Source: Mesonia aquimarina (GTDB taxonomy: Bacteria > Bacteroidota > Bacteroidia > Flavobacteriales > Flavobacteriaceae). Taken from it: a DNA stretch of 64,000 nucleotides. This document shows positions 56,726-64,000 of this stretch, piece by piece. The stretch is from positions 340,896 to 404,895 of the forward strand of contig NZ_RCNV01000002.1 in the NCBI RefSeq assembly GCF_003667275.1, read 5' to 3'. The notes beneath the pieces were generated by a model, which saw only the letters and a list, made by a program, of their open reading frames with translations, made no database searches and was not told where the DNA came from. The position numbers were made by a program, and so were the translations under genes. The first letter of the stretch is position 1. Each line of letters opens with the position of its first letter.

Positions 56726-57000
56726 CAACAGCAGTCTGTCTCAAAATTACCTAATTAGTGGTTGAAAATACTTATAATTTAGTTTCAAACCAAAAACCGG
56801 TGTTATCCAGTGGACTTATCCCATATTTTGAGGGTTTATATACGTTTATAGTGTTTGTTAAAACTGCTTGTATGCGCTTTTTGCCCCAAGCTAAAACTAA
56901 TCCCTATAGATAGTTAACCGGCAATCCTAATGATTATCAAAACCGGTTCAGTCAACAAGACGTTCATATTGGGTCGTACAGACCATACGAACGCTAGTTA
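56726..57000. repeat. Long cassette spacer 2 (attC-like)
   Basis: Homologous to spacer 1: dispersed repeat at 56726-56812, middle part with GTTAACCGG...ACCGGTTCAGTC stem, and the end CGAACGCTAGTTATTG. The inner core pair is changed to CCCAA (56885-56889) / TTGGG (56969-56973), still complementary. The hairpin GGTC-GTACA-GACC follows. Confidence 0.65.
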
Positions 57001-57731
57001 TTGTAGCCAGTTTTTTTGTTTTTAATTTTCCCCCAAGCCAAAACTTTTACTCCTTTCGAATAATGAATTTTGCTTGGTCGTTCGTTTATAAATTTTTCAA
57101 ATCTCGGATAATTCAATTCCAATTTTTGTATGTCAATTTCATTAATTTGCCATTCCAAATGATGGATTTCAAATTCGTTTATAGAATCGTCTGTGTCTTG
57201 GAAAAGAGCATATCTTTCTGTTAACCATTTGTCCAATTCCGTTTTCTCGGTCAGTTCGTTTCCAATTTTAAACTCAATATTTAATTTGTCATTAAATTCA
57301 GAGTTTTGGGATTGATATTTTTTGTCAGTCCGTTTAATATTTGAAAATCTATACGGAAGTTCAGAAATGCTTTTTGCAACTTTACAAGACAAGCTTTTTC
57401 CACCTTCAATGCTCAAGAAGTAAACTCCAGTTTTATTTTTTGACTTAACATAAGTCCGAATATTTATTTCGTCAAAATCCGATATTGGTGAAAAGGAAGG
57501 TAAGTTTTTCAGTCTAATTCTTTCCATTGTAAAAGCAACGACCGAAATCCAAGGTTTACCTTCAAAAAGGTCAATTTCTAATTCATTTGGAACAAACTTT
57601 TTTAATTCGGTCAAGTCAACTTGATAATGAAGAAATATTGCATTATTCCACTCTTGGTAAAATTTCCAATTTTTAGTTGGAATTTCCCAAGGTCTGTGTT
57701 GTGTGGTATTTAATATTTCTCGGATTTTCAT
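56994..57731 (-). CDS. DUF2071/YqjF-like protein
   Basis: 245 residues of the YqjF-like DUF2071 family: W-x-x-x-x-FLHYQVDLTELKKFVPNEL near 28-50, then GKPWISVVAFTMERIRLK, and the later FLSIEGGKSLSCKVAKSI. The fold resembles acetoacetate decarboxylase. No catalytic lysine role can be assigned. Framed by TTGTAGCCA (57001-57009) and TGGCTACAA (57741-57749), exact complements. Confidence 0.85.
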   Translation of the reverse strand: MKIREILNTTQHRPWEIPTKNWKFYQEWNNAIFLHYQVDLTELKKFVPNELEIDLFEGKPWISVVAFTMERIRLKNLPSFSPISDFDEINIRTYVKSKNKTGVYFLSIEGGKSLSCKVAKSISELPYRFSNIKRTDKKYQSQNSEFNDKLNIEFKIGNELTEKTELDKWLTERYALFQDTDDSINEFEIHHLEWQINEIDIQKLELNYPRFEKFINERPSKIHYSKGVKVLAWGKIKNKKTGYNN

Positions 57732-57746
57732 TTCGTAAATTGGCTA

Positions 57747-58142
57747 CAACGGCAGTCTGTCTCAAAACTACCTAATTAGTGGTTGAAAATAGTTATAATT
57801 TAGTTTCAAACCAAAAACCAGTGTCAACCCAATTTTTATTTCCCAGATTAATCTCATCTGTTTTTTTTGGCTTTACATGTGCTAAAAATACCACTTAAAA
57901 TTGCTTTTACAGTTTTTGATGACCCAAGCTAACAACTAACTTTCCTCCCAAAAACAACTCAACCCCCATAAAAGAATTATCGAGACTGGTAGCCATCCTT
58001 GAAGATGCCCTCCTATAGCTCGCTTTTAAGGAACTTAAACGCTATCGAATCTAAGATTAAAAACCGCTAAAAACGGCTTATATTGATGGAGTATTTTTAA
58101 AATTTAGGGCTTGTGCAACGGCTACCGTTGTTACCTGCCGTT
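57747..58142. repeat. Long cassette spacer 3 (attC-like)
   Basis: Starts ACAACGGCAGTCTGTCTCAA and ends GCTACCGTTGTTACCTGCC. The outer ACAACGG and CCGTTGT are exact complements. Its middle shares GACCCAAGCTAACAACTA and ATCGAGACTGG with spacer 1, then diverges, with about 100 extra bases (GCTATCG... and CGCTAAAAACGGC) before the right end. Confidence 0.6.
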
Positions 58143-59000
58143 TTATTGATTATGTTCAATCAGTTCTAAGTTTGTTTTAGTACCATCAATATTTTTGTAG
58201 TTCAGTTGTACAAATCCATATTTTTCATTAAAGAATGCAGTCAATTTTGTTTTTCCGATTCTGCTTTTCCCTGAAGATTCAATTACATAACAATCTAATT
58301 TACCAAACTCGGTTTCTAACTTTATTTTATCAATAATTTCATATTTGTATTTGTTATCTATGGTACCTTTCCAAACTTTCCAGCGTTCATCTGCCCATCC
58401 ATCACCAATTTTTAAACTCCAATTCCATTTATTTCCAATTTCATATGGTGCTTTTATGTAAGGAAATGGATTTAGTTCCAATATTCTAAAATAATAGTCT
58501 CGTGGTGGATGCATCCATAGGTTAGCTTCATTTTCAATAACACCTGACATTGAAAAACTCGATTCGTCAAAAAGAATATATTTTAAGTTAGTTTGATTAT
58601 AATTGGCAATACCATTTGACATTGGATTTCCATCAAGGACAGAAATAGTCAAAGTATGTGTGGTTGAAAAATCAGTTGAATCTGAGTCTAGAAATTCCCA
58701 TCCAGAATTATCCTCAGTCTTTTTGAAAAATTGAACTTCATTATTTTTTGTGATATGCTGATAGCTATAAATGAATTCAGTTCCTACTTTAAAAATAATA
58801 TTGTTGTAATTATATTTATTTAAGTCTGCAACAGTAGAATCAAACGATTCCACTATAATATTTTCACCTTCGCCGATAAGCTCATAAGTAGGAAAAGCAA
58901 TATTTTTATCTTTTACATTAGTATCTAATTTTTTTGTTTCGTTTTTACAGCATTGAAATATAATTGTGCATAGTATAAAAATAACAAATTTGATTTTCAT
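58143..59000 (-). CDS. Hypothetical lipoprotein
   Basis: 285 residues with lipobox IIFQCCK (Cys near 17). Beta-rich body with WMHPPRDYYFRILELNPFPY and GNKWNWSLKIGDGWADERW. No family recognised. Framed by GTTACCTGCC (58130-58139) and GGCAGGTAAC (59028-59037), exact 10-bp complements, so it is the content of one cassette. Confidence 0.65.
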   Translation of the reverse strand: MKIKFVIFILCTIIFQCCKNETKKLDTNVKDKNIAFPTYELIGEGENIIVESFDSTVADLNKYNYNNIIFKVGTEFIYSYQHITKNNEVQFFKKTEDNSGWEFLDSDSTDFSTTHTLTISVLDGNPMSNGIANYNQTNLKYILFDESSFSMSGVIENEANLWMHPPRDYYFRILELNPFPYIKAPYEIGNKWNWSLKIGDGWADERWKVWKGTIDNKYKYEIIDKIKLETEFGKLDCYVIESSGKSRIGKTKLTAFFNEKYGFVQLNYKNIDGTKTNLELIEHNQ

Positions 59001-59670
59001 TTTTTCAATTTAGGATTTGTTTTTAATGGCAGGTAACGAGTTTGTATATAACAAGTAGCGTGCAAGTTAGCTATTATTTTTCCGTCACAGAGCAAACCAA
59101 ATATACCAAAATTTTCGAGTTGAAAAAGACATAGCTATTTGTTATATACTTGGTGTGTGCCCAGCATGGGCATCTTTAATTTACCGAAAGGTAAATAATT
59201 AATCTAGAGGGTGCAAGTCCCTTATGGACAGGGGTAACGCCTTGAACCATTAGTAAGCTGCAAGGTTGCTATCCGTGAGGATAGGACTGAAGGAAGCAGA
59301 ACTACAAAACTCGGTACTGACGAACAGAAACCGTATACGAGGCATTTATGCACGGGTAAGTAAGCACATCATTGCAAAGCCCAAAGAATATCAAAAGTGC
59401 ATATATGTAGATACGGCAGGAATCGAGTAAAAGAAGATGTTCTTACCTGGGGAGGTCTCCGTAATCACGAGTTGATAAAGCGGAGAAGTCAGCCGAGGTC
59501 ATAGTACTCACAGAAAACGAGGTGCAGAAAAACTGCATAGGTCTCACAAATGAGGAAGGACTGAACGATAATGGTCTTTAATAAACTTAGGAGCGGTTTT
59601 GCGCTACGGATAGCCTTCCAGTAAAACAGTAGCCTTTGATTAAGCGAGACAGCAAGTCAAATTAGTATTA
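59001..59670. other. Non-coding: cassette junction and 5' part of the group II intron
   Basis: 59031-59154 is the attC-like junction; 59155-59670 is intron RNA domain I and part of the following domains up to the maturase start. No other gene. Confidence 0.7.
59031..59154. other. attC-like site interrupted by the intron
   Basis: AGGTAACGAG...GTATATAACAAGTAGC on the left folds onto GCTATTTGTTATATACTTG on the right. Joined to TGGGC at 61026, the terminal core box becomes GTTGGGC, a perfect GTTRRRY, and the site would be about 129 bp, the same size as the site at 63757-63884. Confidence 0.65.
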
Positions 59671-61025
59671 ATGATTAAACAATTAACAAGTAAAAAGAAC
59701 CTAAACGATGCCTATTGGCAGGTGTACCGCAACAAGGGTGCGGCAGGAGTGGACAGACTTTCCATAACGGAACTGAAATCCCAACTGCAAACCCATAGTA
59801 AACGGTATATCCAGCAAATAGAACGGGAGTTCTATCAGGTAGCCTCAATACTGGGTGTTGAAATACCCAAAAGCAACGGTAAGAAACGATTACTCGGTAT
59901 TCCTACGGTTGTCGATAGGGTATTTCAGCAAGCACTGCACCAAGTATTGCAACCCGTATTCGAGTCAGATTTCCAACAGCACAGTTATGGGTTCAGACCA
60001 AAGCGCAACGCACATCAGGCAATTGCAAAAAGCCTTGAGAATATCAACTCAGGATATCAAAATATAGTAGACATCGACTTAAAGAGTTTCTTTGACGAGG
60101 TGGAACATTATATTCTTCTGGAACTGATATACAAAAAGGTAAAATGCAAACCGACCCTGAAGCTATTGCGCTCATTTCTCAGGGCACCCATACTGATTAA
60201 CGGCAAACTACAAAAGCGCACTAAAGGAGTGCCGCAAGGCTCTCCTTTAAGTCCGCTGCTCTCCAATATCCTGCTCAACGAGCTGGACAAAGAACTGGAG
60301 AAACGCGGGCACCGTTATGTGAGATATGCCGATGACTTCAGTATTTACGTTAGAAGTAAAGTGGCTGCAAAAAGAGTAGGTAACAGTATCTACAAATTTT
60401 TGCGAAATAAACTCCAACTACCGATAAACAGGGAGAAAAGTGGTACGCGTAACCCTTTAGGTCTTCAAGTATTAGGGTTTGGTTTTGTGCCAACCTATAA
60501 AAAAGGAGAAAAAGGGAAATATCAACTAGTGGTTAAACCGTCAAAATGGAAGGAATTTAAGGCAAAACTTAAACAGCTGACCAAAAAGACGATACCTGCC
60601 AGTTTTGAAGAACGTATCGCACGTATCAATCTGTTGGTACGGGGTTGGATAAATTACTTCAAACCGGCATCTATTCACGCCAAGCTTAAAAAGCTGGAAG
60701 AATGGCTAAGAAACCGATTGCGGTATTGCATTTGGCATCACTGGAAGAAACCTAATCGAAAACGGAAAAACCTAATCCGCTTAGGTATCGACTATGATCA
60801 CGCCTACGCTTGGAGTCGTACGAGAATGGGAGGCTGGGCAGTAGCTCAAAGCCCCATTCTGCGAACCACAATTACCGTAAAAAGGTTAAAAATGAAAGGT
60901 TATGTTAGTTTAATCGAACACTACAAGCGATGAGTTTCATTATCGAACCGCCGTATACGAGACCCGTATGTACGGTGGTGTGAGGGGTGCACTCCGTCAT
61001 TTAATGGCGGAGCCATCCACTCGAT
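59155..61025 (+). mobile_element. Complete group IIC intron
   Basis: 1,871 bp starting GTGTGCC and ending CTCGAT (5' GTGYG-like, 3' AY). Domain V is at about 60945-60985: CCGCCGTA pairs with TACGGTGG, and the triad reads CGC, which is typical of class IIC. Domain VI ends GTCATTTAATGGCGGA with CCATCCACTCGAT. It carries its maturase in domain IV. Inserted inside the core box of an attC-like site. GC content is higher than in the host genes. Confidence 0.85.
59671..60933 (+). CDS. ltrA: Group II intron reverse transcriptase/maturase
   Basis: 420 residues. RT fingers/palm: GAAGVDRLS near 23, YGFRPKRNAHQAI near 106, the RT5 motif YADD at 219-222 and VPQGSPLSPLLSNILL near 188. The maturase (X) domain covers about 320-420 (INLLVRGWINYFKP). 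No HNH endonuclease domain follows, as in class IIC. It splices the intron and primes its retrohoming. Only full plus-strand gene in this half of the window. Confidence 0.93.
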   Translation: MIKQLTSKKNLNDAYWQVYRNKGAAGVDRLSITELKSQLQTHSKRYIQQIEREFYQVASILGVEIPKSNGKKRLLGIPTVVDRVFQQALHQVLQPVFESDFQQHSYGFRPKRNAHQAIAKSLENINSGYQNIVDIDLKSFFDEVEHYILLELIYKKVKCKPTLKLLRSFLRAPILINGKLQKRTKGVPQGSPLSPLLSNILLNELDKELEKRGHRYVRYADDFSIYVRSKVAAKRVGNSIYKFLRNKLQLPINREKSGTRNPLGLQVLGFGFVPTYKKGEKGKYQLVVKPSKWKEFKAKLKQLTKKTIPASFEERIARINLLVRGWINYFKPASIHAKLKKLEEWLRNRLRYCIWHHWKKPNRKRKNLIRLGIDYDHAYAWSRTRMGGWAVAQSPILRTTITVKRLKMKGYVSLIEHYKR

Positions 61026-61043
61026 TGGGCACAGTACTTATTT

Positions 61044-62726
61044 TTAGGATGCCCATTTCAATATACTTTTTTTAATGTTTTCACTCCAAATATTTTCATC
61101 TTCCATTTCTTGATTATTTTTCCATTGTCTTTCTAACCAGTTTTTTAGCTTTTCTGGGTTATCAAATTTATTATCTATTCCAGTTTTTACAAATTCAATG
61201 AATTGGTCGATTGATAGAGGTATAATTTTGGTTTTACCTCCATACAGTTTTGTGTTAAAACGATTTAAGTTAAAATAGTGTGCTAAAGTTCCTTCACTAA
61301 TTTTGGGTGCAATAAATAAGCAATACATTTCTTTATTCAGACTTTCTTTAGCTTTTCCAAAGTGTCTTGGTACAGATTCACTTTCCATTTTGTATTGAGT
61401 ATTGCCACCAGACATTGTCACTTCTGTAATTAAACCAAAATCAGCAAATTCGGATTCTATGTCAGGCTTTTGACCTGGTGCATAATTAAGTGGCATACCA
61501 TCGATATCCATAATAAAATTACCATCAACTCTTTTTGCATAATTAAGCATAACCAAAGCTCTCCAAACATTCCACTCAAGGAATAGAGGTGCGTCAGGAA
61601 CTTCTTTTTTCTTTATTTGCTTAAATACGTCAAGTATATCTGGTAGTTCTTTATAGTCTTTTAATTCACGCTTCTTTTCCTCAATATTTTTAGACTTAAC
61701 AGTAATTTCAAGACTTTCTAAAACATCTTTCAGTTCTTCAATTGATGCTGTTTTATCAAATTCAGTAACGCCTAATTTTTCTATTTTATCAATTAAAAGG
61801 TCTTTATTATCAGATAATAATTTAACTGAAAAGGGATTAAATAGATGTTTTTTAAAATCAGATATATTTTTAAAAACTAAAGGTTTTCTATCAGTTTCTT
61901 CTAAAATATAATTTACCTCCTCAATTTTTTGAGGTGAAATTATCAATCTAAAAGTTCTTTTCTGAAAAGTAATTAATTCTGTTGCTCGAATATACCTGAC
62001 AAAAGCATCAGCGTAGTCTTTCATATTTGAGCTTTTAGTTTTTATAAACTTTTGCAATGAAATATCAGAACTTTCCCTAGTTTTTAAGTTTTTATCTTGT
62101 ACTTCTTTTTGAAAAATTTCTAATACTTCTTTTTCAAAACATTTTGCAACGTACATTTTACGGCTACCTTTAAAAGACTTTGAACCCCCACGGAAATCAA
62201 CAATTTTCGCAACTATTTTTTCAAAATCCTTATAATTTATCAATTGTGAAAAAAACAAGGCTATTTCTGTTTTAGATAGGCTTCCAAGCTCTTTAACTAG
62301 TCTTAATAATTCAAGGTAAGGTTTTACTGAAAATTCAAGAGTTTTTGATTGAGTATGATAAGGCGAAGGAAGTTGGAATTTTAACATTTGCCTTGTGAAT
62401 GTTTCATCTTCTCTTTTTCCAGTAAGCAATAATTTTCCAGCTTCCGTGATTTGAATTTTAGGTTTTAAATCGACAAAACCGAATGCTTTTGGTGCTCTAG
62501 TTATTCTATCTCTTGCTGCAAACGCAGGGTCAGCAGGATAGCTTTCGCCTTCATAAAAATCTGATTTATATAATGAATCGAAAAATTCAGCTTGTAATTC
62601 TGAATTGCCAGTCCATTTCTTACCTGAAAAGGAATTAGTTAGTAATTCAATTTCTGGAATAATTTTCTCTAAAGTTCTTGGGGATGTAAAACCGAATAGC
62701 GCTTTGACTTTTGATAAACTTCCCAT
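61044..62726 (-). CDS. AlwI/BstNBI-family type IIS restriction endonuclease
   Basis: 560 residues. Resembles the AlwI family including the nickase N.BstNBI: SPRTLEKIIPEIELL, the TRDRI/ARDRIT block near 71, and the catalytic stretch QKPDIESEFADF then GLITEVTMSGG with probable Asp422 and Glu435, followed by TQYKMESESVPRHF. In the family this site cuts one or both strands near an asymmetric target, likely GAGTC-like. The methyltransferase lies 2 bases upstream. Specificity is inferred. Confidence 0.85.
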   Translation of the reverse strand: MGSLSKVKALFGFTSPRTLEKIIPEIELLTNSFSGKKWTGNSELQAEFFDSLYKSDFYEGESYPADPAFAARDRITRAPKAFGFVDLKPKIQITEAGKLLLTGKREDETFTRQMLKFQLPSPYHTQSKTLEFSVKPYLELLRLVKELGSLSKTEIALFFSQLINYKDFEKIVAKIVDFRGGSKSFKGSRKMYVAKCFEKEVLEIFQKEVQDKNLKTRESSDISLQKFIKTKSSNMKDYADAFVRYIRATELITFQKRTFRLIISPQKIEEVNYILEETDRKPLVFKNISDFKKHLFNPFSVKLLSDNKDLLIDKIEKLGVTEFDKTASIEELKDVLESLEITVKSKNIEEKKRELKDYKELPDILDVFKQIKKKEVPDAPLFLEWNVWRALVMLNYAKRVDGNFIMDIDGMPLNYAPGQKPDIESEFADFGLITEVTMSGGNTQYKMESESVPRHFGKAKESLNKEMYCLFIAPKISEGTLAHYFNLNRFNTKLYGGKTKIIPLSIDQFIEFVKTGIDNKFDNPEKLKNWLERQWKNNQEMEDENIWSENIKKSILKWAS

Positions 62727-62728
62727 AT

Positions 62729-63694
62729 TTATTCCCAGAAGATTTTGTCATCAACTGCCATTGATTTTTTTTGTAAATTATCTTCTCCTGATTCCAAATA
62801 TTCAGATATTCTTGAAGATGACATTTCTATAGATTTGTCTGATATATCACACCCAATAAAATTACAGTTATTTTTTATTGATGCTATAGCAGAAGAAGCA
62901 CTTCCTAAAAAAGGGTCGCATACTGTAAATCCTTCTTCTGAACTAGCGTTTATCATTGCTTGAAAAACTTCTACAGGTTTTTGAGTAGGATATTTTGAGC
63001 TATGAATTCTCTTGAAACGCCAAACATCAGGAAACTTTCTATTTCTAATTTTTCTGGTATTACCGTTGGTAGCAAAAATCACATATTCGTGCCTTCTTCT
63101 AAAATAATGTCCCATACCAATATTGACTTTGTCCCAAGTGATTAGGTTTTTAACGTCAAAGTGATTTCTAACCACATTTCCTAGGCTCAAAAGTGAATAA
63201 GAATCAAACATTATGTAAATATGTCCAGTAGATTTTTTTAAAACTCTTTTACACTCTGATAAGAATACATTGTAATTTTCTTCGCTATCTTCAAATTCTC
63301 CAAACCATTTTCCATTTTCTTTTCCTTTGTCAGCGTATTTTCCAACTATTCTTCCTTTTCCAAGTTTTAACTTGTCATTCATTCCAGAATAGGCTGGGTC
63401 AGTAGCAATAACATCTACGCTATTTGAAGGTAATTTTTTTAAAAATGTAATGGCATCATCTTGATAAATAGAAACTTTATTTTTATCTGAATTATATTTA
63501 AAAGTAGCCTCTGCTTTTTTTAGTCTTTTTTCAATTCTATTTTCTGTATTTTCAATAAATGATAAAATTGTTTGAAAATACTTTTTTGAAATTTCCTCTT
63601 CATTTACAATGGGAATTTTCTGCTCAATAATATATTCTTTTAGTCGGCTTTCTGTAATTCCGTATTGTTCTACTATTTCAGATGTTCTATACAT
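62729..63694 (-). CDS. DNA methyltransferase, beta-class, AlwI-system partner
   Basis: 321 residues. A helical, HTH-like N-terminus (about 1-45) precedes motif IV TDPAY (98-102). Motif I, DPFLGSASSAIA, comes near 265, so motif order is IV before I (beta class). DPAY suggests N6-adenine or N4-cytosine modification. It sits directly upstream of the endonuclease on the same strand, so modification is made before cutting. Confidence 0.88.
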   Translation of the reverse strand: MYRTSEIVEQYGITESRLKEYIIEQKIPIVNEEEISKKYFQTILSFIENTENRIEKRLKKAEATFKYNSDKNKVSIYQDDAITFLKKLPSNSVDVIATDPAYSGMNDKLKLGKGRIVGKYADKGKENGKWFGEFEDSEENYNVFLSECKRVLKKSTGHIYIMFDSYSLLSLGNVVRNHFDVKNLITWDKVNIGMGHYFRRRHEYVIFATNGNTRKIRNRKFPDVWRFKRIHSSKYPTQKPVEVFQAMINASSEEGFTVCDPFLGSASSAIASIKNNCNFIGCDISDKSIEMSSSRISEYLESGEDNLQKKSMAVDDKIFWE

Positions 63695-64000
63695 TCATTT
63701 TTGTTTTTTTCAAATCTACGAAATTTGATTCATTTTCTGATGTTGCTTCGTATTGTGCCCAACGGTTAGTATATGAAAAGTAGGCGTTTTTGAAGCTCCA
63801 ACCTTTCAGTTACGCACAAACTTTGATACGAGCCAAAGCCCTTGAGTTTATTACTGTCTCGCCTATTTTTTATAACCGTTGTGCCTGTTGCACAAGTTAC
63901 AAAAAAGCCTTAATTTCATGGAATGCAAGGAAAAAAGAATTATCAAGAAAAACTCTTCAACAGTTTTCAGTTGAGCGATAGGGTTCCCCAAGAAAATTTC
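63695..64000. other. Right-end region with attC-like site
   Basis: After the methyltransferase start there is about 60 bp of AT-rich sequence, the attC-like site (63757-63884), and then about 115 bp of the next cassette with no complete gene visible before the window ends. Confidence 0.6.
63757..63884. other. attC-like recombination site, 128 bp
   Basis: The left core GCCCAAC fits RYYYAAC exactly and the right core GTTGTGC nearly fits GTTRRRY. The arms CAACGGTTA-N4-TG-AAAAGTAGGCG (63760-63786) and CGCCTATTTTTTATAACCGTTG (shown as CGCC at 63860 and AACCGTTG at 63874-63881) are imperfect complements with extra bases on one side, as expected for a folded attC. Confidence 0.65.

Noticed and set aside
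63790..63981. 63-residue plus-strand ORF
   Set aside because: It runs across the attC-like site and has no plausible protein character.
53391..64000. Integron integrase inside the window
   Set aside because: No tyrosine recombinase motifs were found in any ORF here, so the array is reported without an integrase; it may lie beyond the right edge or be absent.

Overview
The window looks like a chromosomal segment of a low-GC marine-type Bacteroidota, most likely Flavobacteriaceae. Evidence: a SprE/PorW gliding and type IX secretion lipoprotein, a protein with a type IX C-terminal sorting domain, DUF5687/DUF4292/DUF4386-type proteins, an ATP synthase operon that lacks the beta and epsilon genes, promoters of the TAnnTTTG kind, and many small lipoproteins. 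The species cannot be named from sequence reading alone.

Layout. Positions 1-17.8 kb are conserved core genes, all on the plus strand: the end of an ABC exporter, sprE, a bactofilin, the ATP synthase cluster (atpZ-like, a small membrane protein, atpB-E-F-H-A-G), a 52-bp tandem repeat that copies the end of atpG, then a flippase, dut, a sugar nucleotidyltransferase, a TPR protein, a DUF4292 lipoprotein and an EnvC-like amidase activator. From about 18.9 kb nearly everything is on the minus strand. 18.9-28.7 kb holds an S41 peptidase, small lipoproteins, a propeller protein, an acetyltransferase and a secreted 5'-nucleotidase. 28.9-36.9 kb holds a Gre-like factor, glutamate dehydrogenase, a sigma-54 activator/histidine kinase pair and the three-gene proton-translocating transhydrogenase. 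37-53 kb is accessory: hydrolases, a Crp-regulated redox/DoxX cluster, a second S41 peptidase, lipoproteins, a broken hipBA and an HNH endonuclease.

53.4-64 kb is the most unusual part. It reads as an array of minus-strand gene cassettes without a visible integrase: a Coa1-like protein, a HigB/ImmA-type toxin-antitoxin pair, a DKNYY lipoprotein, a DUF2071 protein, a lipoprotein, and an AlwI-family restriction-modification pair. Four of these cassettes carry their own private 8-10 bp sequence at one end and its complement at the other, as integron cassettes do. Two of the junctions are about 128 bp long and fold like attC sites. One of them is interrupted inside its terminal core box by a complete 1.87-kb group IIC intron with its maturase; two decayed intron copies sit at earlier junctions.

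A second point of interest is a probable regulon. The glutamate dehydrogenase and transhydrogenase genes each have a sigma-54-like -24/-12 element sharing the same spacer, and about 100 bp further upstream a shared TTTTACCCG-containing inverted repeat. The sigma-54 activator gene lies between them, suggesting joint control of glutamate/ammonium flux and NADPH supply. No tRNA, rRNA, CRISPR array or transposase was recognised.
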